NCBI RefSeq assembly: GCF_900103265.1
Contig: NZ_FMWX01000003.1
Coordinates: 434,001 to 498,000, forward strand
Reading direction: 5' to 3'
DNA from: Sphingomonas sp. NFR15
Lineage (GTDB): Bacteria > Pseudomonadota > Alphaproteobacteria > Sphingomonadales > Sphingomonadaceae
DNA: 64,000 nt
Part shown: piece by piece, positions 56,048 through 64,000 of the stretch
How the letters are laid out: each line of letters starts with the position of its first letter
How positions within the stretch are numbered: the stretch's first letter is position 1
Notes under the pieces: model-generated
Databases searched by the model: none
Seen by the model: only the letters and a program-made list of their open reading frames with translations
What the model was told of the DNA's origin: nothing
Position numbers and translations under genes: made by a program

Positions 56048-57001
56048 ATGCACGGCTGGATCATACTCGACAAACCGCTCGGATTGGGTTCGACGCAAGG
56101 CGTCTCGGCGGTGAAGCGCGCGCTGCGGCAGGGCGGCTACGGCAAGTGGAAGGTCGGGCACGGCGGTACGCTCGATCCGCTCGCGACCGGCGTGCTGCCG
56201 ATCGCGGTGGGGGAGGCGACCAAACTCGCCGGGCGGATGCTCGACAGCGACAAGGTCTATGATTTCACGATCCGCTTCGGCGCGCAGACCGATACGCTCG
56301 ATGCCGAAGGCACGGTGATCGCCACCAGCGATGTGCGGCCGACCCGCGAAGCACTGGTGGCGGTGCTGCCGCGTTTCACCGGCCCGATCGCGCAGGTGCC
56401 CCCGGCCTATTCCGCGCTCAAGGTGGATGGCGCGCGCGCTTATGATCTCGCGCGGGCCGGCGAAACGGTGGTGCTGGCGACGCGTGCGGTGACGATTCAC
56501 AGCCTCACCGTCGCGCCGGCGGAGGCCGGGGCCGCCGCGCTGCTTGGCGATCCGGCTGCCCCACATGCAGCGGCCCCGGCCGTCGCCGGGGCGACGCTGG
56601 AAGAAGCCACCCTCACCGCGCATGTCTCCAAGGGCACCTACATCCGCAGCCTCGCGCGGGACATTGCGCTCGCGCTTGGCACAGTTGGCTCTGTTACCAT
56701 GCTCCGTCGCACCAAGGCCGGCCCGTTCGATCTTGTCCGAGCGATATCGCTGGACAAACTCGACGAACACGCTATGGCGCGCACCCTTGAACAGATACTC
56801 CTGCCCTTGAGGGCGGGGCTGGACGACATCCCGGCTCTATCCCTCACCCCCGACCAGGCAGGGGCGCTCCGACAGGGGCGTGTGCTGGCCGGGATCGCCG
56901 CTGAAGATGGCCTCCATTTCGCGCTGCTGGGTGATATGCCCGTCGCGCTGGTCGAGGTTTCGGACCGTAATGCCCGGGTCGAACGCGGCTTCAACCTGTA
57001 G
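56048..57001 (+). CDS. truB: tRNA pseudouridine55 synthase
   Basis: 317 residues. [46 protein letters not shown] (catalytic Asp in TLDPLATG), [20 protein letters not shown] and [19 protein letters not shown] identify TruB. It makes pseudouridine 55 in the T loop. Codons about 155-183 ([26 protein letters not shown]) are encoded by a family A repeat element; the frame is intact and the C-terminal motifs follow it. Confidence 0.94.
   Translation: MHGWIILDKPLGLGSTQGVSAVKRALRQGGYGKWKVGHGGTLDPLATGVLPIAVGEATKLAGRMLDSDKVYDFTIRFGAQTDTLDAEGTVIATSDVRPTREALVAVLPRFTGPIAQVPPAYSALKVDGARAYDLARAGETVVLATRAVTIHSLTVAPAEAGAAALLGDPAAPHAAAPAVAGATLEEATLTAHVSKGTYIRSLARDIALALGTVGSVTMLRRTKAGPFDLVRAISLDKLDEHAMARTLEQILLPLRAGLDDIPALSLTPDQAGALRQGRVLAGIAAEDGLHFALLGDMPVALVEVSDRNARVERGFNL
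56509..56596. repeat. Family A palindromic element inside truB coding sequence
   Basis: 88 bp, the same length as copy 1. Arms 56509-56535 and 56570-56596 match the copy-1 arms with a few changes, and the centre (GCGCTGCTTGGCGAT...CTGCCCCACATG) matches the copy-1 centre in the same orientation. It lies wholly within truB and is read through in frame. Confidence 0.85.
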
Positions 57002-57021
57002 AAGATGTCGAAGGAAAATAC

Positions 57022-57291
57022 ATGACGATCACCGCAGAGAAGCGCCAGGAACTCATCAAGGATCACGGCCGCGCCGAAGGCGACACCGGCAGCCCCGAGG
57101 TCCAGATCGCGATCCTCACCGAGCGCATCCGCAACCTGACCGAGCACTTCAAGGGCCACGCCAAGGACAACCATTCGCGTCGCGGTCTGCTCATGATGGT
57201 CAACAAGCGCCGCGCGCTGCTCGACTATCTCCGCCACAAGGATGGTCAGCGCTACCTCGATCTCATCGCGAAGCTCGGCCTTCGCAAGTAA
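57022..57291 (+). CDS. rpsO: 30S ribosomal protein S15
   Basis: 89 residues, full length: [36 protein letters not shown] and [29 protein letters not shown]. Binds 16S helix 22. GAAGGA precedes the ATG. Followed by a UUCG-loop terminator and then pnp. Confidence 0.97.
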   Translation: MTITAEKRQELIKDHGRAEGDTGSPEVQIAILTERIRNLTEHFKGHAKDNHSRRGLLMMVNKRRALLDYLRHKDGQRYLDLIAKLGLRK

Positions 57292-57297
57292 ACGAAA

Positions 57298-57322
57298 GGG
57301 CGTCCTTCGGGGCGCCCTTTTT
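57298..57322 (+). terminator. Intrinsic terminator after rpsO
   Basis: GGGCGTCC-TTCG-GGGCGCCC stem (8 bp, one G-U pair) with a UUCG tetraloop and five T residues, 7 bases past the rpsO stop. Confidence 0.85.
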
Positions 57323-57525
57323 CAAAAGGCTCAAGCCCCGCGCGCCGAAATGGTGTACGCGGGTACGGCAGGCCCCGGCGCGTCGCCGGGGTCGGGACGG
57401 GAAACCGGCAATCCGGCCGCAGTCTCCCAATCGGGGAGCCACGACAGGCTCCGAACCGCGCGGACCGGTCAAGTCCGCAGACAGGCCCCGGCGCGCATAG
57501 GGCGCGGCGGAGTGAAGGAAATCTC
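57323..57525 (+). promoter_or_regulatory. GC-rich structured leader of pnp
   Basis: The ~200-base gap between the rpsO terminator and pnp holds several hairpins: CCCCGGCG-CGT-CGCCGGGG (resembling half a family A element), CTCCC-AATC-GGGGAG and a CGCGGACCG-type stem, plus a direct repeat of CAGGCCCCGGCGCG at both ends. In other bacteria pnp leaders are processed by RNase III and bound by PNPase for autoregulation. That function is inferred here. No clear promoter was seen. Confidence 0.45.
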
Positions 57526-59871
57526 ATGTTCGATACCAAGACCACCAGCATCCAGTGGGGCGGCAAGACCCTCACGCTGGAAACGGGCCGCGTTGCCCGC
57601 CAGGCCGACGGCGCGATCCTCGCGACGCTCGGCGAAACCGTCGTGCTCTGCGCCGTCACGGCGGCGCGCTCGGTGAAGGAAGGGCAGGACTTCTTCCCGC
57701 TCACCGTCCATTATCAGGAAAAGTACAGCGCGGCCGGCCGCATCCCCGGTGGCTTCTTCAAGCGTGAACGCGGCGCGACCGAGAAGGAGACTTTGGTCTC
57801 GCGTCTCATCGACCGCCCGATCCGCCCGCTGTTCCCCGAAGGTTTCTACAACGAAATCAACGTCATCGCCCAGGTGCTGAGCTATGATGGCGAGAACGAG
57901 CCGGACATTCTCGCGATGGTAGCTGCGTCGGCGGCGCTCACCATTTCGGGCGTGCCGTTCATGGGCCCGATCGGCGCGGCGCGCGTCGGCTATGTCGATG
58001 GCGAATATATCCTCAACCCGACCAACGAGCAGATCAAGGCCGGCGATCTCGACCTCGTCGTCGCCGCCACCGGCGATGCCGTGATGATGGTCGAATCGGA
58101 AGCCAAGGAGCTTTCGGAAGAGGTCATGCTCGGCGCGGTGCAGTTCGCGCACAAGGCGTGCCGTGAGGTCGTCAATGCGATCATCGATCTGGCCGAGCAG
58201 GCCGCCAAGGATCCGTGGGAAATGGCCCCGCAGGCTGACCTGACCGCCGCCAAGGACAAGCTCAAGAAGCTGATCGGCAAGGACATCGCCGCCGCCTACA
58301 AGGTGACCGACAAGTCCAAGCGTTCGAGCCTGCTCAACGAGGCGCGCGCCAAGGGCAAGGCCGCGTTCGCCGATGCGACCCCGCAGGACCAGATGGCTGC
58401 CGGCAAGCTGATGAAGAAGCTGGAAGCGGAAATCGTCCGCGGCGCCATCCTCAAGGACGGCACCCGCATCGACGGCCGCAACACCAAGCAGATCCGCCCA
58501 ATCGAGGCGATGGTCCACTTCCTGCCGCGCGCGCATGGCTCGGCGCTGTTCACGCGGGGCGAGACGCAGGCGATCTGCACCACCACGCTCGGCACCAAGG
58601 ATGCGGAGCAGATGATCGACGGGCTGACCGGCCTGTCCTACGAAAACTTCATGCTCCACTACAACTTCCCGCCCTATTCGGTCGGTGAAGTCGGCCGCTT
58701 CGGCGCGCCGGGGCGTCGTGAGGTCGGCCATGGCAAGCTCGCCTGGCGCGCGCTGCATCCGGTGCTGCCGTCCAAGGACGAGTTCCCCTACACGATCCGC
58801 GTTCTCTCGGACATCACCGAGTCGAACGGCTCGTCGTCGATGGCGACGGTCTGCGGCGGTTCGCTGTCGATGATGGACGCCGGCGTGCCGCTCAAGCGCC
58901 CGGTGTCGGGCATCGCGATGGGCCTGATTCTCGAAGGCAAGGACTTCGCGATCCTGTCCGACATCCTCGGCGACGAGGATCACCTCGGCGACATGGACTT
59001 CAAGGTCGCGGGCACCGATGCCGGCATCACCACGATGCAGATGGACATCAAGGTCGCCGGCATCACCGACGAGATCATGAAGGCGGCGCTCGATCAGGCC
59101 AAGGAAGGCCGCGCGCACATCCTCGGCGAGATGAACAAGGCCTTGTCCTCGACCCGCACCGAGCTTTCGGCGCACGCACCGCGCATCGAGAGCTTCACGA
59201 TCGACAAGTCGAAGATCCGCGACGTGATCGGCACGGGCGGCAAGGTGATCCGCGAGATCGTCGCCACCACCGGCGCCAAGGTCGATATCGACGACGAGGG
59301 CGTCATCAAGGTGTCGTCGTCCGATCCGGCGCAGATCGAAGCCGCGATCAAGTGGATCAAGGGCCTGGTCGAAGAGGCTGAGGTCGGCAAGATCTACGAC
59401 GGCAAGGTCGTCAACCTCGTCGATTTCGGCGCGTTCGTGAACTTCATGGGCGGCAAGGACGGTCTCGTTCACGTCTCGGAGATCAAGAACGAGCGCGTCG
59501 AGAAGGTCTCGGACGTCCTGAAGGAAGGTCAGGAGGTCAAGGTCAAGGTTCTCGAGATCGATCCGCGCGGCAAGGTTCGCCTGTCGATGCGCGTCGTCGA
59601 TCAGGAAACCGGCGCCGAACTGGAAGATTCGCGCCCGGCGCGCGAACCGCGTGAAGGCGGCGAGCGTGGCTCGCGTGGGCCCCGCCGTGACGGCGACGGC
59701 GGCCGTGGCCCGCGCGGCGAAGGCGGACGTGGTGGTGAAGGTCGGGGCGGCGAAGGCCGTGGCGACCGCGGCCCCCGCCGCGAAGGGCGTGGCCCCAAGC
59801 GGGAAAGCGGCAACGAGGACGGCCCCGCGCCCGAATTCGCGCCCGCGTTCCTGACCGGCGATCGCGACTGA
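57526..59871 (+). CDS. pnp: Polynucleotide phosphorylase
   Basis: 781 residues. Two RNase PH domains (about 10-230 and 310-545, with [22 protein letters not shown] and [23 protein letters not shown]), KH domain ([15 protein letters not shown]) and S1 domain ([32 protein letters not shown]). The C-terminal 70 residues are Arg/Gly-rich repeats ([20 protein letters not shown]) likely binding RNA or RNase E. Phosphorolytic 3'-5' exonuclease of the degradosome. Confidence 0.97.
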   Translation: MFDTKTTSIQWGGKTLTLETGRVARQADGAILATLGETVVLCAVTAARSVKEGQDFFPLTVHYQEKYSAAGRIPGGFFKRERGATEKETLVSRLIDRPIRPLFPEGFYNEINVIAQVLSYDGENEPDILAMVAASAALTISGVPFMGPIGAARVGYVDGEYILNPTNEQIKAGDLDLVVAATGDAVMMVESEAKELSEEVMLGAVQFAHKACREVVNAIIDLAEQAAKDPWEMAPQADLTAAKDKLKKLIGKDIAAAYKVTDKSKRSSLLNEARAKGKAAFADATPQDQMAAGKLMKKLEAEIVRGAILKDGTRIDGRNTKQIRPIEAMVHFLPRAHGSALFTRGETQAICTTTLGTKDAEQMIDGLTGLSYENFMLHYNFPPYSVGEVGRFGAPGRREVGHGKLAWRALHPVLPSKDEFPYTIRVLSDITESNGSSSMATVCGGSLSMMDAGVPLKRPVSGIAMGLILEGKDFAILSDILGDEDHLGDMDFKVAGTDAGITTMQMDIKVAGITDEIMKAALDQAKEGRAHILGEMNKALSSTRTELSAHAPRIESFTIDKSKIRDVIGTGGKVIREIVATTGAKVDIDDEGVIKVSSSDPAQIEAAIKWIKGLVEEAEVGKIYDGKVVNLVDFGAFVNFMGGKDGLVHVSEIKNERVEKVSDVLKEGQEVKVKVLEIDPRGKVRLSMRVVDQETGAELEDSRPAREPREGGERGSRGPRRDGDGGRGPRGEGGRGGEGRGGEGRGDRGPRREGRGPKRESGNEDGPAPEFAPAFLTGDRD

Positions 59872-59896
59872 TCTCTCGCCGAGGCGATCAAGAAAA

Positions 59897-59923
59897 GGCC
59901 CGGGGGTGACCCCGGGCCTTTTT
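59897..59923 (+). terminator. Intrinsic terminator after pnp
   Basis: GGCCCGGGG-GTGA-CCCCGGGCC (9 bp) with five T residues, about 25 bases after the pnp stop. Ends the operon begun at rimP. Confidence 0.92.
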
Positions 59924-59948
59924 CATGCAACGCGCGGGCGGTGGCGCG

Positions 59949-60302
59949 TCAGCGGACCGGCGCGATCTCCCGGAACGCGGCGCGCACCATCTCGTCGGCG
60001 ATCGGCTTGGCGAGAATGCGGGTCGGCGGATCGCACGGCGTGCATTGATCGGGCGAGGCGGTGATGAAGAGCACCGGCACCGGCCCCAGTTCCTCGACGA
60101 TCACCGCCACCGCGCGCGGGCCGGTGCCCTCGCGCAGCATCACATCGGACGTGATGACATCGGGGCGGCGCGCGCGCGCCTCGGAGACCGCCTCATCCTC
60201 GGTCTCCGCAAAGGCGAAGCTGGTCGCGCCAGCCGCCGCGAGCATGTCCTGCAGGTCGAACGCCAGCAGCGGCTCGTCCTCGATGATCAGTACATGACAC
60301 AT
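59949..60302 (-). CDS. Single-domain response regulator
   Basis: 117 residues. VLIIEDEPLLAFDLQ with acidic D/E pair, phospho-acceptor Asp in DVITSDVMLREGTGP (about residue 53), and Lys in ILAKPIAD (about 99). No output domain. Typical of sphingomonad single-receiver proteins that modulate histidine kinases or act in general stress response. ATG 60302 has AGGAGG seven bases upstream; ATG 60305 is adjacent. Convergent with pnp. Confidence 0.88.
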   Translation of the reverse strand: MCHVLIIEDEPLLAFDLQDMLAAAGATSFAFAETEDEAVSEARARRPDVITSDVMLREGTGPRAVAVIVEELGPVPVLFITASPDQCTPCDPPTRILAKPIADEMVRAAFREIAPVR

Positions 60303-60381
60303 CATTGCGCCTCCTTTGCCGTTTCATAACGCAGGTAAAGTCGAAACGGACGCACGGCCGCGCGGATTTCCGCGAGTCGGA

Positions 60382-60410
60382 TTGACTTTCCGCACCGCAG
60401 CGTACATATC
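60382..60410 (+). promoter_or_regulatory. Candidate promoter of the DEAD-box helicase with long leader
   Basis: TTGACT (60382-60387), 17 bases, CATATC (60405-60410). If used, the helicase mRNA would have a 5' leader of about 155 bases, including the small hairpin GGCGCCGGGGCC-type stem near 60534. Cold-shock helicase mRNAs often have such leaders. Confidence 0.35.
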
Positions 60411-60571
60411 TGGCGCACCGATGCGTTTTGCAGCGTGATCGAGACCGAAAGGTCCGGGCTCCGTGTCGGTATTGTCGCAAGGCTTCCCTTTTCACGCGGG
60501 GCGTCATCTTCCCCCGCCACCCTTGCGCCTATCGGCGCCGGGGCCAGGCCTGATATCTGGACCTTATCCAT

Positions 60572-61969
60572 ATGACTTTCGCAAACCTCGGCCTCGCCGA
60601 ACCGCTCGTCCGCGCGCTCGACGCCAAGGGCTATTCCGCGCCGACGCCTATCCAGCAGCAGTCGATCCCGACCTTGCTCGAAGGGCGCGACCTGCTCGGC
60701 ATCGCGCAGACCGGCACCGGCAAGACAGCCGCTTTCGTGCTGCCCTCGATCCAGAACCTGATCGCCAGCGGCAAGCGCGTGTTGCCGACGCATTGCCGCA
60801 TGCTCGTGCTCGCGCCCACGCGCGAGCTCGCCAGCCAGATCGCCGACAGCGCGCGTGACTATGGCAAATTCTCCAAGATGAGCGTCGCCACCGTGTTCGG
60901 CGGCGTCAGCATCAACAAGAACCGCCAGGACATGAGCCGCGGTGTCGATATCCTCGTCGCCACGCCGGGCCGGTTGCTCGATCTGATCGAGCAGCGCTTC
61001 GTCAGCCTCGCGACGCTCGAAATCCTCGTCCTCGACGAAGCCGATCAGATGCTCGATCTCGGCTTCATCCACGCGCTGAAAAAGATCGTGCGGATGCTGC
61101 CCAAGCAGCGCCAGACGTTGTTCTTCTCGGCGACGATGCCCGCTGCGATCCGCGACCTCGCCGATCAGTTCCTGACCGACCCCGCCACCGTCAAGGTCGC
61201 GCCGGTGTCCTCGACCGCCGAGCGCGTCGATCAGTTCGTCACCCTGGTCAACCAGTCGGAAAAGCAGGCGCTGCTGACGATCCACCTGCGCAACCCGGAG
61301 ATCGAGCGCTGCCTCGTCTTCACGCGCACCAAGCATGGCGCCGATCGCGTCGTGAAGCTGCTCGCCGCCAATGGCATCGCGTCTAACGCGATCCACGGCA
61401 ACAAGAGCCAGCCGCAGCGCGAACGCGCGCTCGGCGAATTCAAGTCGGGCAAGGTCAAGGTGTTGGTCGCGACCGATATCGCCGCGCGCGGCATCGACGT
61501 CTCGGGCGTCAGCCACGTCTTCAACTTCGAACTGCCCAACGTCCCCGAGCAGTACGTCCACCGCATCGGCCGCACCGCGCGCGCGGGCGCGTCGGGCGTG
61601 GCGATCAGCTTCTGCGCGGATGACGAAAAGCCGTACCTGCGCGACATCGAGCGGCTGACCAAGGTCAAGCCGACTCCGCTGCCGCTGCCGGCCGATTTCA
61701 CCGCCGAGCAGGCGCGCATCAAGGCGGCGCGCCCGGCCGGATCGGACACGCCCGAGCGGCGCATCGACGATTCGGGCCGTCACCGGCAGGGTCCGCGCGC
61801 GACGCATTCGGCGCGCCCGACCGGCGAACGTCCGGCCGGCGGCGCGGGGCGTCCCGGCGGTCAGGGCCGCCCCGGCGGCCAGGGTCGTCCGGCCGGCGGC
61901 GGCGGTCGCCCCGGTGGTCCGCGGCGCCAATCGTCGGGTGGCGGTCGCCGGTCGCCCGCCGCGGGCTGA
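60572..61969 (+). CDS. DEAD-box RNA helicase (RhlE type)
   Basis: 465 residues. Q motif GYSAPTPIQQQSIP, motif I AQTGTGKTAAF, DEAD box VLDEADQML, SAT motif FFSATMP, and VATDIAARGIDVSGV with YVHRIGRTARAG in the helicase C domain. The C-terminal tail (about 400-465) is Gly/Arg/Pro-rich (RPGGQGRPGGQGR), as in RhlE/CsdA RNA-binding tails. Probably works in ribosome biogenesis, RNA decay or cold adaptation. Confidence 0.93.
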   Translation: MTFANLGLAEPLVRALDAKGYSAPTPIQQQSIPTLLEGRDLLGIAQTGTGKTAAFVLPSIQNLIASGKRVLPTHCRMLVLAPTRELASQIADSARDYGKFSKMSVATVFGGVSINKNRQDMSRGVDILVATPGRLLDLIEQRFVSLATLEILVLDEADQMLDLGFIHALKKIVRMLPKQRQTLFFSATMPAAIRDLADQFLTDPATVKVAPVSSTAERVDQFVTLVNQSEKQALLTIHLRNPEIERCLVFTRTKHGADRVVKLLAANGIASNAIHGNKSQPQRERALGEFKSGKVKVLVATDIAARGIDVSGVSHVFNFELPNVPEQYVHRIGRTARAGASGVAISFCADDEKPYLRDIERLTKVKPTPLPLPADFTAEQARIKAARPAGSDTPERRIDDSGRHRQGPRATHSARPTGERPAGGAGRPGGQGRPGGQGRPAGGGGRPGGPRRQSSGGGRRSPAAG

Positions 61970-62023
61970 TCGCGGCGCCGCGTGGCGGGTTGCGCGCGTG
62001 CGATGATACGGTAGGACGGCGGC

Positions 62024-62455
62024 ATGGCGCATCCAGAGTCCGTGTTTGATCCCGTCGCGTTCATGGCGCTGATGCAGGCCGGCCACGGCGGTCTACTCGG
62101 CGTTGAGCATCGCGCGCATGGCGCCGACTGGGCGGAACTGGCGCTGCCGTACCGCGAGGCGCTGATCGGCGATCCCGAGCGCGGCGTGCTCGCCTCGGGG
62201 CCGATCCTGGCCTTGATGGACACCGCGACCTCGCTCGCGGTGCATCTCAAGCATGGCGTCGAGCGCCCGCACGCGACGCTCGACCTGCGCATCGATTATG
62301 TCCGCCCCGCCACGCCGGGAAAGACGGTGATCGGGCGCGGCGAATGTTACCGGATCACGCGCGCGATCGCCTTCGTGCGCGGCATCGCGCACGAAGGTGA
62401 CACCGCCGATCCGATCGCCAATGTCGCCGGCACCTTCATGTTCACGGATCTGTGA
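62024..62455 (+). CDS. PaaI-type (hot-dog) thioesterase
   Basis: 143 residues. GVEHRAHGADWAELALPYREALIG, LASGPILALMDTATSLAVHLKHG (Asp of the active site) and HATLDLRIDYVRPATPGKTVIGRGECYR fit the acyl-CoA hot-dog family. Its stop overlaps the next gene as TGATG, and the second protein is a paralogue, so the pair may form one functional unit. Confidence 0.85.
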   Translation: MAHPESVFDPVAFMALMQAGHGGLLGVEHRAHGADWAELALPYREALIGDPERGVLASGPILALMDTATSLAVHLKHGVERPHATLDLRIDYVRPATPGKTVIGRGECYRITRAIAFVRGIAHEGDTADPIANVAGTFMFTDL

Positions 62456-62832
62456 TGGACGATCTGCCCTATGCGCACGCGCTCGGCGCCACGCCCGTGG
62501 CAGGCGATCCGACGCTGTTGACCTTGCCCTTCGCGAACGCGGTGGTCGGGCGGCCCGGCTTCCTGCATGGCGGCGCAATCGGCGGGTTCCTCGAGGTCGC
62601 CTCGATCGTCGCTTTGCGCCACGCGCTCGGCATCGAAAGCGATGCGCGGATCAAGCCGATCAACCTGACGGTCGATTTCATGCGCGGCGGGCGCGACAAG
62701 CCGACCTTCGCGCGCGGCGTCGTCACGCGACTGGGCACGCGCGTCGCCAATGTCGATGCGACCGCGTGGCAGGATGATCCCGCGCGGCCGATCGCGGCGG
62801 CGCGGATGAACTATCTGATCGTGCGCGCATGA
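62455..62832 (+). CDS. PaaI-type (hot-dog) thioesterase, second copy
   Basis: 125 residues. GRPGFLHGGAIGGFLEVASIVALRHAL and INLTVDFMRGGRDKPTFARGVVTRLGTRVANVDATAW are hot-dog motifs; HGGAIGGFLE carries the active-site region. ATG 62455 overlaps the upstream stop as TGATG. Its stop overlaps the next ATG (ATGA). Short for the family but with all motifs. Confidence 0.83.
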   Translation: MDDLPYAHALGATPVAGDPTLLTLPFANAVVGRPGFLHGGAIGGFLEVASIVALRHALGIESDARIKPINLTVDFMRGGRDKPTFARGVVTRLGTRVANVDATAWQDDPARPIAAARMNYLIVRA

Positions 62833-63275
62833 ACCCGATTGAGGCCCTGTTGGGGACCGCGCAGGCGGCGCGGCAGGCGGGCGATCTTGCCGCCGCGATC
62901 GACCATCAGACGGTCGCGATCGAGATGCTGCGCGGCGGCAGCAACCCGCTCGCTTTGGCGCAGGCCCTGCGCCACCGCGCCGACATGCTGATCGCGAGCG
63001 ACCGCGCCGGCGATGCCGAGCAGGATTGCGCGCAAGCCTTGTGGTTCTATGCGCAGGTGCCCGACGCGCCGCCGCTCGACATCGCCAACGCGGTGCGCTG
63101 CGCGGCGACCCAAGCCGAGGCGGTCGGCGACGTGGCGGGCGCGATCCTGCTGTGGCGCGAGGCGCGGACCCGCTATGCCGCGCTGACGGACTTGTTCGAA
63201 GCGATGACCGGCAGCGCCGCCAACCCCGGCGTTGCGGAAGCAACCGCGCGGATCGAGGCGCTGGGCGGGGAGTAG
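62829..63275 (+). CDS. TPR-like hypothetical protein
   Basis: 148 residues. Three helix-turn-helix repeats with small residues at TPR positions (AIDHQTVAIEMLRGGSNPLALAQALRHRADML, AGDAEQDCAQALWFY, GAILLWREARTRYAAL). No catalytic motif. Translationally coupled (ATGA) to the thioesterase genes, so perhaps an adaptor. Family not identified beyond TPR-like character. Confidence 0.65.
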   Translation: MNPIEALLGTAQAARQAGDLAAAIDHQTVAIEMLRGGSNPLALAQALRHRADMLIASDRAGDAEQDCAQALWFYAQVPDAPPLDIANAVRCAATQAEAVGDVAGAILLWREARTRYAALTDLFEAMTGSAANPGVAEATARIEALGGE

Positions 63276-63290
63276 CGCGACTCACGTGCT

Positions 63291-63373
63291 CCGTTCGTGC
63301 TGAGCGAAGTCGAAGCACGTGCCCCAAGCGCTTCGCCTGCGGCACGCCCTTCGACTTCGCTCAGGGCGAACGG
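63291..63373. repeat. Dispersed inverted repeat, family B
   Basis: CCGTTCGTGCTGAGCGAAGT ... ACTTCGCTCAGGGCGAACGG with GCACGTGCC/GGCACGCC inner arms; nearly identical to the copy at 22784-22871, whose loop is present in inverted orientation. Lies between two convergent genes. Confidence 0.8.
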
Positions 63374-63384
63374 TCGATGTGAGA

Positions 63385-63633
63385 TTACCGCTCGCAATTC
63401 TCGCCATGCGCGCGGCGGCAGTCCGCCGCCGCCTTGCGCCGCTCACGCCCCTCGCGCGCCTCTTGCTTGCGCATCTTGCGGCCGTAATTGCGGTCGGCCT
63501 CGGACTGGCTGGTCGTCGTCCAGTCAACGGCTTTCGAGGTGACGCGCACCGGAGCGGTCACGACATGCGCGACGGTGCGGACACAGCCTCCCGCGAGCAG
63601 GGGAAGGGCGGCCAGGATTAACACGGTACGCAT
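63385..63633 (-). CDS. Small lipoprotein of unknown function
   Basis: 82 residues. MRTVLILAALPLLAGGC is a lipoprotein signal (Cys17). The mature part, with TTTSQSEADRNYGRKMRKQEAREGRERRKAAADCRRAHGENC, is charged and has two cysteines near the end. Similar short lipoproteins occur in sphingomonads, but I cannot name the family. It starts 9 bp after the GDPD stop on the same strand. Confidence 0.7.
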   Translation of the reverse strand: MRTVLILAALPLLAGGCVRTVAHVVTAPVRVTSKAVDWTTTSQSEADRNYGRKMRKQEAREGRERRKAAADCRRAHGENCER

Positions 63634-63642
63634 GAAACACTC

Positions 63643-64000
63643 TCATTTTTGGGCGGCCGCCCGCGCCGCCGCCCCGATATCGGGGAAGTCGGTGAAGAAG
63701 CCGTCGATGCCAAGCCGCAGATATAGCTGAATTTCGTCAGAAAGACGGCCATGTGCTGCAGGCGCCGCCCCCGCCCTGAAGCTCGGGATCAGAAAGACGT
63801 TCTCCGCCCGGAAGGTCCAGGGGTGCAGCCGCAGGCCGGCGGCATGCGCATCCCGCACCAGCACCGATGGCGGCGCGTCGCCGTTCTGGATCATGTCCAG
63901 CCCCGGACCGATCCCGTAAGCATAGCGCGCGATCTGCTTGAGGCCCGCGGGCGTGGCCATAGCGGCATAGCTCGGCGCGGCCTTGTCGGCGGGGCCGCCC
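63643..64000 (-). CDS. Glycerophosphodiester phosphodiesterase, C-terminal part (cut by window edge)
   Basis: The visible 118 residues end in AHAAGLRLHPWTFRAENVFL, GRLSDEIQLYLRLGIDGFFTDFPDIG, the C-terminal half of the GDPD TIM barrel with the conserved W-T-x-R and GVDGxFTDFPD segments of the periplasmic GlpQ type. Hydrolyses glycerophosphodiesters to glycerol-3-phosphate. The N-terminal half with the HRG catalytic motif is outside the window. Confidence 0.88.
   Translation of the reverse strand, partial: GGPADKAAPSYAAMATPAGLKQIARYAYGIGPGLDMIQNGDAPPSVLVRDAHAAGLRLHPWTFRAENVFLIPSFRAGAAPAAHGRLSDEIQLYLRLGIDGFFTDFPDIGAAARAAAQK

Overview
The window is high-GC (visibly about two-thirds G+C) chromosomal DNA from an alphaproteobacterium, most likely a Sphingomonas-type organism of the Sphingomonadaceae. 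This rests on the argH-lipoprotein-lysA and hisG-hisD-nusB clusters, the DivK single-domain regulator, the short HisG, the long RlmN, the NDUFS6-like CHCC zinc-finger protein, and many GTG starts with 4-bp ATGA/GTGA overlaps. Coding density is high. I see no rRNA, tRNA, CRISPR array, prophage or insertion sequence. No gap exceeds about 300 bases. The larger gaps hold dispersed inverted-repeat elements, promoters or structured leaders.

Layout: 1-2.85 kb, a molybdopterin oxidoreductase (cut by the window edge) with its cytochrome b partner, a flavin reductase and a TSUP permease. 2.9-5.5 kb, rlmN translationally coupled to an AT-richer NYN-domain nuclease gene, which is preceded by a compact hairpin RNA or attenuator, then a secreted protein. 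5.6-9 kb, an outer-membrane barrel, dnaN, a receiver protein and a siroheme-synthase half. 9-14.6 kb, lysA-lipoprotein-argH, divergent TlpA-like lipoprotein, RidA/HAD/DUF3572 and divK. 14.6-18.7 kb, rpmG, a GDT1-like transporter, dps, a membrane phosphoesterase and an ATP-dependent DNA ligase. 18.9-21.6 kb, hisG-hisD-nusB. 21.6-30.8 kb, mixed genes: DUF2332, class A beta-lactamase, nadB, an ABC ATPase, CHCC protein, tldD, an unassigned winged-helix plus membrane-protein pair, DUF5996. 30.8-32.9 kb, DUF2007 and a sigma-54-type promoter driving glnK-amtB.

33-40 kb carries GNAT, a CNT nucleoside transporter, an S41 protease-dsbB-coq7 run, a GT-C-like membrane protein and a DedA protein. 40-46 kb is a pentose-phosphate block: rpiA, tkt, tal, gnd and a Cof phosphatase. 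46-60 kb is the conserved translation/RNA operon rimP-nusA-ylxR-infB-rbfA-truB-rpsO-pnp. It is interrupted by a tautomerase gene, an AbrB/PIN toxin-antitoxin pair with a perfect 24-bp operator palindrome, tdk and a DUF6491-like gene. 60-64 kb has a receiver protein, an RhlE-type helicase, two hot-dog thioesterases, a small lipoprotein and the end of a glycerophosphodiesterase.

The most interesting points are the hairpin RNA plus NYN nuclease unit at 4.1-4.96 kb, dispersed palindromic elements sitting in frame inside truB and ylxR, the toxin-antitoxin unit inside the translation operon, and the winged-helix/membrane pair at 28.6-29.6 kb. All assignments come from reading the sequence and from knowledge of the families. 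No database search was run.
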